From JAJRZL01 sp964557855 (GTDB lineage: Bacteria > Zixibacteria > MSB-5A5 > GN15 > FEB-12), in contig CAZLBP010000004.1 in NCBI GenBank assembly GCA_964557855.1, forward strand, positions 95,499 through 159,498: a stretch of 64,000 nucleotides of DNA, read 5' to 3'. The position numbers and the translations under genes were made by a program. Every line of letters starts with the position of its first letter. Position 1 is the first letter of the stretch. Under the pieces are notes generated by a model. It made no database searches and was not told where the DNA came from. It saw only the letters and a list, made by a program, of their open reading frames with translations. Below are positions 18,143-25,562 of this stretch, piece by piece.

Positions 18143-18572
18143 TGTCTCGTCTGGAATCGGCCGTGTCAACCCTGACTACAAAGTCAAATGAACTCTCGGT
18201 CCGACCACCAGCGCATGGTCCGTTCTCCCCACTTTGAGAGTAACCGGGACCGATTCCGAACGAGCTGTTGATAAACGTGTCGGCTCGTTCAATGACATCG
18301 AACCCCGCATTAAGGTCATTCAGGCCGACCAGGCAGTCAAGATCGAGGGAGATGGGCGTGAGCCACTTATGCAATTGAACCGTCTTTTGATCGATACCAC
18401 CCTCCAGATTAGAGAACGCCTCACCGGAATAAACCAGTCCGAACTGCAGTTCCTTTTCCTCCAGAGAAGCACGTTATTCTGCAAATCCTGATCGGCCGGC
18501 GTTGTCAACCGCATCGGCATAACCGCCAACGGCTGCCTCCAGAATAAGCAGTAAGCTGACTACATGAATCAT
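18120..18572 (-). pseudogene. Decayed OprB-like carbohydrate porin
   Basis: The minus strand reads ATG at 18572, a signal-like leader (MIHVVSLLLILEAAVGGYADA), then an in-frame TAA at 18474-18476, and continues in the same frame to a TAG at 18120. After the stop it reads FGLVYSGEAFSNLEGGIDQK and then NDLNAGFDVIERADTFINSS and FGIGPGYSQSGENGP, which I recognise as the N-terminal strand and the 'LN.EFDV...FLNSSFGIGP..SQSG.NGPS' region of OprB-family porins. These two parts are normally separated by well over 50 residues, so there is also an internal deletion. The protein is far shorter than a porin (about 400 residues) and cannot form a barrel. Confidence 0.7.
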
Positions 18573-18871
18573 CACATATCGAATAACAGGGTTTTTCGTA
18601 CTCTTCTTGTTCTCGTCGTATGAAACACTGGTTGTCAGGTTCCGACATTGCCGACAATGAAATGTCGAACGATCAGAAAACGCAACCTTCAAATCGGGCG
18701 GGTATGCCCGACAGTCGATACTACATAGGCGGAGCCCCACAATTGCGTCCGCCGAGGACGCTCCTCGTGATTGATAATATATTGAGAAACATGGACTTAG
18801 AGGAAGTCCGCGGGCAGGTATGGATGATGCTTGTGCTGAGGTCAGGCAGTCCCTGGGTTTACGAAAGACAG

Positions 18872-19642
18872 ATGATGCTGACGAACTACCGTACATATTT
18901 CGACCACTGGAGTACACTCTATCACGTGCAGTTGAGCGGCCGGGACATATTCAGGTCTCTGGAGCGGTTGTCGTCCGGGTTGGCGATAAACCGGGCGGCC
19001 GATGGTCCGGCGCAGCTGGTTATATCGGAGCAATTGCGCTCGCAGGTGGCCGCTTTAAGTCAGCAGATCGACAACCTGTCCATGACTGTCAAAAAGTACG
19101 AATACGCTTCGTCAACCATCGGTCAGCTCCGAAGCCAACTGACTGAGATTCGGTCTCTGGCTGTGGGAGCGGCCAACGAGGGTTTCAACGATGAGCACAT
19201 CCAGGCTGCTTACGATAACGCCGCCCAAAGCCTGGTCTCCAGCTACAATGATCTCGTGCAGCACGCCGAATACAATGGCCGGCGGCTGTTCGATGGTTCC
19301 GAAGGTTCCGTGGCAGAGACAGATACCTTGGCGGGTATTGATCTGTCTTCGGCGGAAGCGGCCAATGAGTCGCTGGCTGCTATCGATGAAGCCATGCGTA
19401 CTCTCGATCACGCGCAGGTGGAAATCGGCGCCACCCAAACCAATGACCTGGAGGCGCAGCAGGCTTCACTGGCGGTTACCAGGGAAAACCTGATGGAGGC
19501 TGAACGCAGGCTTCGGGATACGGATTTTGCCGCGGAATATGCCAATCTCATGGGAGCGATCATTATCCGCAACGCGAGTTTGGCCTTACTGGCTCACTCC
19601 TTGTTGAGCGCCGAAGGGGTAATTGAGCTCTTCGGCTCATAG
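18872..19642 (+). CDS. Flagellin-like protein (short, D0/D1 only)
   Basis: The N-terminal region carries RLSSGLAINRAADGPAQLVISEQLRSQ-like flagellin D1 sequence (key run LSSGLAINRAADGP) and the C-terminus has RRLRDTDFAAEYANLMGAII..., the flagellin 'R.RD.DFA.E.A.L' helix. Only about 256 residues remain, so the surface D2/D3 domains are missing. I start at ATG 18872 (or 18875), which places the RLSSG motif at the usual distance; the frame is open back to 18620 but that stretch has no flagellin-like content. The end is degenerate (LALLAHSLLSAEGVIELFGS in place of TAMLAQANQ-type). No other flagellar gene is in the window, so it may be a minor or decaying flagellin. A strong terminator follows. Confidence 0.75.
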   Translation: MMLTNYRTYFDHWSTLYHVQLSGRDIFRSLERLSSGLAINRAADGPAQLVISEQLRSQVAALSQQIDNLSMTVKKYEYASSTIGQLRSQLTEIRSLAVGAANEGFNDEHIQAAYDNAAQSLVSSYNDLVQHAEYNGRRLFDGSEGSVAETDTLAGIDLSSAEAANESLAAIDEAMRTLDHAQVEIGATQTNDLEAQQASLAVTRENLMEAERRLRDTDFAAEYANLMGAIIIRNASLALLAHSLLSAEGVIELFGS

Positions 19643-19694
19643 TATCGGAACACCTCCCCTCCTGAATGGCATAGGATGCCAAGCGCCTAGTGCA

Positions 19695-19736
19695 CCACCG
19701 CCGGGTTCCGGCTTACCCGGCGGTGGACTTTTTTGT
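19695..19736 (+). terminator. Rho-independent terminator after the flagellin-like gene
   Basis: A 12-bp perfect GC-rich stem (CCACCGCCGGGT at 19695-19706, complement 19715-19726) with an 8-base loop, followed by ACTTTTTTG. Confidence 0.92.
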
Positions 19737-19924
19737 ATCGACGGCACTGACTACTATGCGGCGATCCCACGTATTCACATCAATATGTGATACCAGACTG
19801 CCCTCCACAGGTAAAAAGTGCTTGCCCAAATCCCTCCTGGTTAGTAAATATGGTCTATTAAGCTCTATAAAGCCAACAACGTAATTTAACCGTTAAGTTA
19901 AACATTCTTATCCTGGAGGATGAC

Positions 19925-20467
19925 ATGAATGGAATTACTCGCGCCGGCGTAATGATTGTGGCGATGCTGCTTATCGTGAGCGGCAGCCTGTTCGCACAGA
20001 TGGGTCCCATGGGACCGCCCGAAGAGTTGAAGAAATGTGAGATATTGCTCGGAGAGTGGGAGGTGGACATGACGTTCTATATGGACACGGTGGAAATGAA
20101 ATCGAAAGGTACTGCCGAATACACTAAAACACTCGGCGGCGCTGCCATCAAGATGGACTATCACTCCACTATGATGAATATGCCGTTTGAGGGTCTCATG
20201 CTGATGACCTATGACCGGGAAACCGAGCAATGGCAGTCGGTCTGGATCGACAACATGGCTGCCCGGATATCCTTTTACACCGGAACAGTCGATGAGGACA
20301 AGTCGGTCATGGAAGGCGAGGACAGGTACGACGGCAAGGTGATGCTGGCGCGCATTACGACGTTCAACCACACTCCCGACAGCTTCGACTGGAAATACGA
20401 GAGCTCAGCCGACAGCGGCGAAACGTGGTTTACCAGCGGAATTGCCACTTACACGAAGAAGAAGTAA
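19925..20467 (+). CDS. Secreted DUF1579 family protein
   Basis: 180 residues with a signal peptide (GVMIVAMLLIVSGSLFAQ, cleavage near residue 25). The mature part (LLGEWEVDMTFYMD..., LGGAAIKMDYHSTMMNMPFEGLMLMTYDRETEQW..., GKVMLARITTFNHTPDSF) matches the DUF1579 pattern of a lipocalin-like beta barrel whose function is unknown. Good ribosome site (GGAGG) before ATG 19925. It is Met-rich near the cleavage site (QMGPMGPP). Stands alone between terminators and the palindrome-rich gap. Confidence 0.8.
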   Translation: MNGITRAGVMIVAMLLIVSGSLFAQMGPMGPPEELKKCEILLGEWEVDMTFYMDTVEMKSKGTAEYTKTLGGAAIKMDYHSTMMNMPFEGLMLMTYDRETEQWQSVWIDNMAARISFYTGTVDEDKSVMEGEDRYDGKVMLARITTFNHTPDSFDWKYESSADSGETWFTSGIATYTKKK

Positions 20468-20599
20468 ATCAATAACGGTCGGTATACTCTGTCGTCGGAC
20501 AGTGCTTCCCGACGGCGCCTGTTGAAGAGCGGTACCCGGCCAAGGGCAATTTACAGTACAAGTCCGTTCCCACATGCTAATTTGGGAACGAGGAGACAC

Positions 20600-20626
20600 A
20601 CCCGTTAGCGCGGGCAGGACCTGACG
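20600..20626 (+). repeat. Partial copy of interspersed palindrome (family A)
   Basis: Carries the loop and right arm (GCGCGGGCAGGACCTGACG) found complete at 39764-39801; the left arm is missing or diverged. Confidence 0.7.
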
Positions 20627-20653
20627 GAAGGGTGGAATCTACCTCACTATCAT

Positions 20654-20676
20654 CCCTCTCCTTTGAAAGGAGAGGG
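20654..20676. repeat. 23-base near-perfect palindrome
   Basis: CCCTCTCCTTT at 20654-20664 and its exact complement at 20666-20676 around a single G. Too tight to form a normal hairpin loop; more like a protein-binding or mobile repeat end. Confidence 0.6.
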
Positions 20677-20824
20677 GCATCGACAGGCAGGAAGAGGATG
20701 TGCTGTCGGACTACACCTGAAATCGAGTGGGTCGTCGGGGGGGGCAACTCCCGGCACGGTACTATAGACCCCTGCCTTCGGGCATGTCGAAGACCCCTTA
20801 TGTTGTTGTGGCTGGTCTTGATCG

Positions 20825-20921
20825 CGTGCCAACGAGATTGTCACCCGACAGATAACTCGTTGGCACGGAGAAGCGGCAGGTCACACGAATCCATTGTAGT
20901 GGATTAGAGAAGACCTGCCGC
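20825..20921. repeat. Two adjacent inverted repeats
   Basis: CGTGCCAACGAG (20825-20836) pairs with 20856-20867, and GCGGCAGGTC (20873-20882) pairs with GACCTGCCGC (20912-20921); the second encloses a further 6-bp stem (AATCCA/TGGATT). No T run follows, so not a classical terminator. Confidence 0.6.
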
Positions 20922-21248
20922 AACCGGCAGATGAGGCTTTTTCAACATGCCCTTTGAGTCACGTACCGGATTACCGTCGGCCGGTTGCCAGGTGGGATTT
21001 CAATGTACAGGTCAATGACAAGAAAATAGGGGATTCTTGGAGTGCAGGTGGGTTCAGGATCAATTGTCGCAATTCGACGAGAAGGCAAAGATTAGTAACT
21101 CTTTTGTAAATCCGAAAAGCACGGATTTTGCCCTAATATCGTTCTTCACAGTCTGTCGCGCCCACTTAAGTTGTTTTATAATAGCAAGATAACAATACGA
21201 ACAGGTTCTGTAATTGTCCGTGGATTTATTGGGCGACTCCTGGGAGAT

Positions 21249-21264
21249 AATGAATTTTTTCACA
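21249..21264 (+). promoter_or_regulatory. CRP/FNR-type site, distal dsrA
   Basis: AATGA-N6-TCACA: one perfect TCACA half and one degenerate half. Centre is 64 bases upstream of the next site, about six helical turns. Confidence 0.5.
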
Positions 21265-21272
21265 ATTTTCCC

Positions 21273-21301
21273 TTGACGGACCTTGTATAATGTATTACAT
21301 A
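21273..21301 (+). promoter_or_regulatory. Candidate dsr operon promoter
   Basis: TTGACG (21273-21278) and TACATA (21296-21301) with a 17-base spacer. A better -10 match, TATAAT at 21286-21291, lacks a well placed -35. This leaves a 5' leader of roughly 150 bases before dsrA. Confidence 0.45.
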
Positions 21302-21313
21302 GCATGATGAGTT

Positions 21314-21329
21314 AGTGAAAAAAGTAACT
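21314..21329 (+). promoter_or_regulatory. CRP/FNR-type site, proximal dsrA
   Basis: AGTGA-AAAAAG-TAACT, sharing the core GTGAAAAAAGT with the sites before qmoC and sat. It lies just downstream of the candidate promoter, a position usual for repression. Confidence 0.65.
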
Positions 21330-21459
21330 TTTTCGGTTTTGTTTAGGACGGGAAAAACCGATTGATACAGTAAAGAGACCTGTTTTGGTCTTGTATGGTG
21401 AGAGTGAGAGAGAAGCAAAGAGAGATTGAACACATACCTATTTGAGGTGAGGAAGAACA

Positions 21460-22674
21460 ATGGCAGACACATTACCGAAAACTCCGCTACTTGATCAACT
21501 TGAGGCGGGCGCGTGGCCCAGTTTCGTAAAGGAGATCAAGACGGCTGCCAAGCGGAGCCCGATGTCTCGGGATTTGCTGGGTCAGTTGGAGCAGTCTTAC
21601 AGAGAGAAAATCGGCCACTGGAAACATGGCGGTATTGTCGGTGTGATGGGTTACGGGGGCGGTGTGATCGGTCGCTATTCCGATTTGCCGCAAGAATGGC
21701 CGGGCATATCGCATTTTCATACGATGCGTATTAACCAGCCGGCGGGTTGGTATTACACGACCGAAGCGTTGCGCAGTATTTGTGATATCTGGGAGAAGCG
21801 CGGTTCGGGAATGACGAATATGCATGGATCGACCGGGGACATCATTCTTCTTGGTACGACGACGGATCAGCTGGAGCCAACTTTTGCGGATTTGGCCAAG
21901 ATCGATTTCGATATCGGTGGGTCCGGATCGGACGTCAGGACGCCGAGTTGTTGCTGCGGCATGTCACGTTGCGAGTGGGCCTGTTACGATACGATGGGTT
22001 TGACTTATGATCTGACCATGTCGTTCCAGGATGAGATTCACCGTCCGGCGTTCCCGTACAAGTTCAAATTCAAAATGTCGGGTTGCCCGAACGACTGTGT
22101 AGCATCGATTGCGCGTGCGGACATGTCGATTATCGGAACCTGGCGGGATGACATACAGGTCGATCAGGATGCGGTCCGTGAGTATGCCGAGAGCGGCATG
22201 GATATCAACTCGGATGTGGTGCAGAATTGTCCGTCCAAGTGTATGGCTTGGGACGGCAAGGAACTGCATATCGAGAATTCGTACTGTGTACGGTGCATGC
22301 ATTGCATAAATGTGATGCCGAAGGCGCTACGTCCGGGTAAGGACCGTGGCGCGACGGTGTTGATCGGTTCGAAGGCGCCGATCGTAGAAGGTGCTTTGCT
22401 GTCGTCGGTTTTGATTCCGTTCTGGAAGCCGGAACCGCCGTATCAGGATCTCAAGGATCTGGTGGAGCGAATCTGGGACATCTGGTGCGAAGAAGGCAAG
22501 AACCGTGAGCGCGTGGGTGAGTTCATCCAGCGGGTGGGACTGGGTAACTTCCTTGAAGCGATCGAAGTGGAGCCTGTCCCCGAGATGGTGGCGGCCCCAC
22601 GCGACAATCCGTACGTCTTCTACGATGAGTACTATGAAGAAGACGGTGATGAGGAAGAAGAAGCCGAAGGCTAA
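21460..22674 (+). CDS. dsrA: Dissimilatory sulfite reductase, alpha subunit
   Basis: DsrA with DsrB forms the alpha2-beta2 siroheme enzyme that reduces sulfite in the cytoplasm, handing the product to DsrC. 404 residues. The siroheme-coupled [4Fe-4S] ligands are visible as Cys165/171 (in CCCGMSRCEWAC) and Cys209/213 (SGCPNDC); the inserted ferredoxin domain has Cys257, 261 and Cys276, 279, 282. The C-terminus ends in a very acidic tail (EEDGDEEEEAEG). Strong ribosome site GAGGTGAGGA before ATG 21460. First gene of a run to dsrP; upstream are two CRP/FNR-like sites. Direction is inferred as reductive because dsrD is present and dsrEFH absent. Confidence 0.98.
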   Translation: MADTLPKTPLLDQLEAGAWPSFVKEIKTAAKRSPMSRDLLGQLEQSYREKIGHWKHGGIVGVMGYGGGVIGRYSDLPQEWPGISHFHTMRINQPAGWYYTTEALRSICDIWEKRGSGMTNMHGSTGDIILLGTTTDQLEPTFADLAKIDFDIGGSGSDVRTPSCCCGMSRCEWACYDTMGLTYDLTMSFQDEIHRPAFPYKFKFKMSGCPNDCVASIARADMSIIGTWRDDIQVDQDAVREYAESGMDINSDVVQNCPSKCMAWDGKELHIENSYCVRCMHCINVMPKALRPGKDRGATVLIGSKAPIVEGALLSSVLIPFWKPEPPYQDLKDLVERIWDIWCEEGKNRERVGEFIQRVGLGNFLEAIEVEPVPEMVAAPRDNPYVFYDEYYEEDGDEEEEAEG

Positions 22675-22714
22675 ACAGAGTGGATAATAAACTTCTTAAC
22701 GATAGAGGTTAGAG

Positions 22715-23794
22715 ATGGCAGAAGTACAAGAGCGGCGGACAGACTATGGCCCGCCACATTACGAGCGGTTCTTGCCGCCGATTATCAAAGAGAATTACGG
22801 CAAGTGGAAATATCATGAGATTCTGAAGCCGGGCGTGATGGTGCACGTGTCCGAGACCGGCGGGAAGCTGTACACGGTCCGGGCGGCCTCGGGTCGACTC
22901 ATTGCAATCGACAAGATTCGCAACTACTGTGACCTGGCCGACAAGTATTGCGATGGATACCTGCGTTTTACGAGTCGTCACAATGTCGAGTTCCTGCTGA
23001 CGAAGGAAGAAAACATTGATCCTCTAATAAACGATCTGAAAGAGCTGGGTCATCCGGTAGGCGGTATCGGCAATGCGATTACGTCGATCGTGCATACCCA
23101 AGGGTGGGTACACTGTCACTCGGCGGCCACGGATGCCTCGGGTATCGTCAAGGCCGTGATGGATGACTTGATCGAGTATTTCGAGGAAACGAAGCTGCCG
23201 GGTAAGCTGCGTATCGCTCTGGCGTGTTGTTTGAACATGTGCGGCGCGGTGCACTGTTCGGATATCGCGATTCTCGGCATTCATCGTCGCCCGCCGAAAG
23301 TTCATCATGATATGCTGAAGAAGCAGTGCGAGATTCCGAACGTGGTGGCGTCGTGTCCGACGGCGGCGATTCGTCCGGCGACGGTCAACGGGAATCAATC
23401 GGTGGAGGTCATTGAAGAGAACTGTATGTTCTGCGCCAACTGCTATACCGTGTGTCCGTCGATGCCTTTGAACGATCCGTTGAACGACGGCGTGTCGATC
23501 TGGATCGGCGGCAAAGTTTCCAATGCGCGTCACGAGCCGATGTTTTCGAAGCTGGCCATACCGTTCCTACCGAACAACCCGCCGCGTTGGCCGGAAGTGA
23601 CGACGGCGATCCGGGATCTGGTGGAGTTGTGGGCCAAGAACGCACGCAAGTATGAGCGTATGGGCGAGTGGATCGAGCGGATCGGCTGGCCGAAGTTCTT
23701 TAGAATGTCCGGTATCGAGTTCGACAAGACGCATATCGATGACTTCAAGCATGCCGGGCTGACCTTTAAGCGGTCAACACACTTAACCTTTTAA
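22715..23794 (+). CDS. dsrB: Dissimilatory sulfite reductase, beta subunit
   Basis: Catalytic siroheme-bearing partner of DsrA, 359 residues. Cys134 and the CCLNMCGAVHC segment (Cys171, 172, 176) match the siroheme [4Fe-4S] ligands; the ferredoxin domain has CMFCANCYTVCP (Cys237, 240, 243, 247). Lies 40 bases after dsrA with its own ribosome site. Confidence 0.98.
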   Translation: MAEVQERRTDYGPPHYERFLPPIIKENYGKWKYHEILKPGVMVHVSETGGKLYTVRAASGRLIAIDKIRNYCDLADKYCDGYLRFTSRHNVEFLLTKEENIDPLINDLKELGHPVGGIGNAITSIVHTQGWVHCHSAATDASGIVKAVMDDLIEYFEETKLPGKLRIALACCLNMCGAVHCSDIAILGIHRRPPKVHHDMLKKQCEIPNVVASCPTAAIRPATVNGNQSVEVIEENCMFCANCYTVCPSMPLNDPLNDGVSIWIGGKVSNARHEPMFSKLAIPFLPNNPPRWPEVTTAIRDLVELWAKNARKYERMGEWIERIGWPKFFRMSGIEFDKTHIDDFKHAGLTFKRSTHLTF

Positions 23795-23805
23795 GGGGAT
23801 TAGTT

Positions 23806-24048
23806 ATGAAGACGGTAGATGAAGTTGCAGATGCCATGTTCAACATGGTGAAGGATGCTACCGGTCAGAAGAAGCTGAAGCCAATGGACCTGACGAAAGC
23901 CATGATAGAGACTTATGGCGATGAAGTCGACAAGAAGCTGTGCAAGACGGCGATCAAGCAGTTGGTCGATTCGGGTCGGTTGGTGTACACGTATTTTGGC
24001 GGGAGTTATCTGGAGCTGCCGCACAGAGAAGGCGCCGCCAACGACTAA
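23806..24048 (+). CDS. dsrD: DsrD, activator of sulfite reductase
   Basis: 80 residues, a winged-helix-like fold. DsrD is reported to activate DsrAB allosterically in sulfate reducers and is regarded as a marker of reductive Dsr systems. The sequence runs from AMFNMVKDATGQKKLKPMDL through the basic helix to YTYFGGSYLELP as in known DsrD. It starts 11 bases after the dsrB stop with GGGG as ribosome site. Confidence 0.95.
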   Translation: MKTVDEVADAMFNMVKDATGQKKLKPMDLTKAMIETYGDEVDKKLCKTAIKQLVDSGRLVYTYFGGSYLELPHREGAAND

Positions 24049-24071
24049 GATACAGCACTGACGGTGCAGCT

Positions 24072-25562
24072 ATGAAGATTGATGTTCCTCGGTTGATAGT
24101 TGCCGGACTGTCCGGTGATTCGGGCAAGACTGTGGTTAGTTTGAGCCTGGTGTCGGCATTGCGCCGACAACGAACCGCAATCAGCGTGTTCAAGAAAGGC
24201 CCGGACTATATCGACGCCGCGTGGCTGGCGTTCGCAGCCGACTCACCCTGTCGCAATCTGGATACGTTCCTGGTACCGGAGGCGGCGGTGCGGGAGTCGT
24301 TTGTGCGGCATGCTCGTGGCGCTGACGTCGCGATTATCGAGGGGAACCGCGGGCTCTATGACGGCAAGGATGTTTCGGGTACCCACAGCACGGCGGGGCT
24401 GGCGAAGTTGCTGCACGCCCCGCTGGTGCTGGTGGTCGACGCCACCAAGGTGACGCGGACGGTGGCGGCGCTCGTCAAGGGCTGCCAGGTGTTCGATCCC
24501 GAGGTGAACATAGCCGGAGTGGTTTTGAACCGCGTGGCGGGAGAGCGTCACCGGCAGGTGTTAGCCGACGCTGTTACCGAGTATTGCGGGATTCCGGTGC
24601 TGGGCAGTATTCCGAAATTATCGCAGGAGGAGTCCGTGATACCGGGCCGTCATCTGGGTCTGGTACCGCCGGCGGAATTCGCGGGTCGGGCGGAGCTGCG
24701 AGAGCGGTTGGAGTCAATAGCAGATGAATATATCAATCTAGAAATGCTTCGGGAAATAGCCCAATCCGCGCCCGGGATCGTATGTGAAGAATCGAGTGCG
24801 ATGGCGGCGCCGGAGCCGCGTGTGAGGATAGGTTTTTTTCGGGATTCGGTGTTCACGTTTTACTATCCGGAGAACCTGGAAGGCCTGCGGGCGGCAGGTG
24901 CGGAATTGACGCCGATTTCATCGTTGACTGACCACGTGCTGCCGGATATCGATGCCCTGTACATCGGCGGCGGGTTTCCGGAGACGCATGGCGAACGGTT
25001 GGCTGCGAACACGTCATTGAAAGAATCGCTCAGGAAGAAAGCGGAGGCCGGTCTGCCGATCTATGCCGAATGCGGCGGTCTGATTTTCCTTTGTCGTTCG
25101 TTAACCTGGCAGAATAGGACATATCCGATGGCGGGCGTGTTTGACGTCGATTTGCACATTCAGGATCGTCCGGCCGGACACGGCTACGTGGAGGCGACTG
25201 TCGAACAGGCGAATGCCTTCTTTCGGACGGGGATGAAGATTCGCGGGCACGAATTCCATTATTCGCGGCCGTCATCGCCGTTGCCGAAAGCGACCGGCTG
25301 TTTGGGTCTGAACCGCGGCGTGGGCTTGGGAAATGGTCGGGACGGTCTGACCTTCAAAAAGACGCTGGCGAGCTACACGCACATACATAGTGACGGTGTA
25401 CCAGAGTGGGCTGCGGCCCTGGTTGCGAACGCCGGTGAGTATAAGAATACGAGAGAAGAAAACGAGGCAACCGGGACACCCCTTGCGGATAACGAGGGTC
25501 GCGGAGGCCGCAATAACATAGATAATGTCTATAACGAAAGAGTTGCAGCATGGCCAAGGTAG
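24072..25562 (+). CDS. dsrN: DsrN, cobyrinate/siroheme a,c-diamide synthase family
   Basis: CbiA/CobB-type amidotransferase thought to amidate siroheme for DsrAB. N-terminal dethiobiotin-synthetase-like ATPase with P-loop GLSGDSGKT (12-20) and KKGPDYIDAAW; C-terminal glutamine amidotransferase with nucleophile Cys334 in YAECGGLIFLC. 496 residues; ATG 24072. The last about 45 residues after the amidotransferase fold are polar and poorly conserved, and the final 13 bases overlap dsrL. Confidence 0.92.
   Translation: MKIDVPRLIVAGLSGDSGKTVVSLSLVSALRRQRTAISVFKKGPDYIDAAWLAFAADSPCRNLDTFLVPEAAVRESFVRHARGADVAIIEGNRGLYDGKDVSGTHSTAGLAKLLHAPLVLVVDATKVTRTVAALVKGCQVFDPEVNIAGVVLNRVAGERHRQVLADAVTEYCGIPVLGSIPKLSQEESVIPGRHLGLVPPAEFAGRAELRERLESIADEYINLEMLREIAQSAPGIVCEESSAMAAPEPRVRIGFFRDSVFTFYYPENLEGLRAAGAELTPISSLTDHVLPDIDALYIGGGFPETHGERLAANTSLKESLRKKAEAGLPIYAECGGLIFLCRSLTWQNRTYPMAGVFDVDLHIQDRPAGHGYVEATVEQANAFFRTGMKIRGHEFHYSRPSSPLPKATGCLGLNRGVGLGNGRDGLTFKKTLASYTHIHSDGVPEWAAALVANAGEYKNTREENEATGTPLADNEGRGGRNNIDNVYNERVAAWPR

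Larger units (their letters stand above)
20468..21248. other. Gene-free, palindrome-rich intergenic region
   Basis: About 780 bases with no credible gene on either strand. It holds a half copy of the interspersed GTCAGGTC-type palindrome (20600-20626), a near-perfect 23-base palindrome (20654-20676) and two larger hairpins (20825-20867 and 20873-20921). From about 21060 it becomes AT-rich towards the dsrA promoter. Confidence 0.7.

Noticed and set aside
20632..20907. 91-codon plus-strand frame in the gap before dsrA
   Set aside because: Built from palindromic repeats; no family and poor ribosome site.
20468..21459. Riboswitch or small RNA in the long gap before dsrA
   Set aside because: I could not match any known riboswitch core; the structures are simple palindromes.
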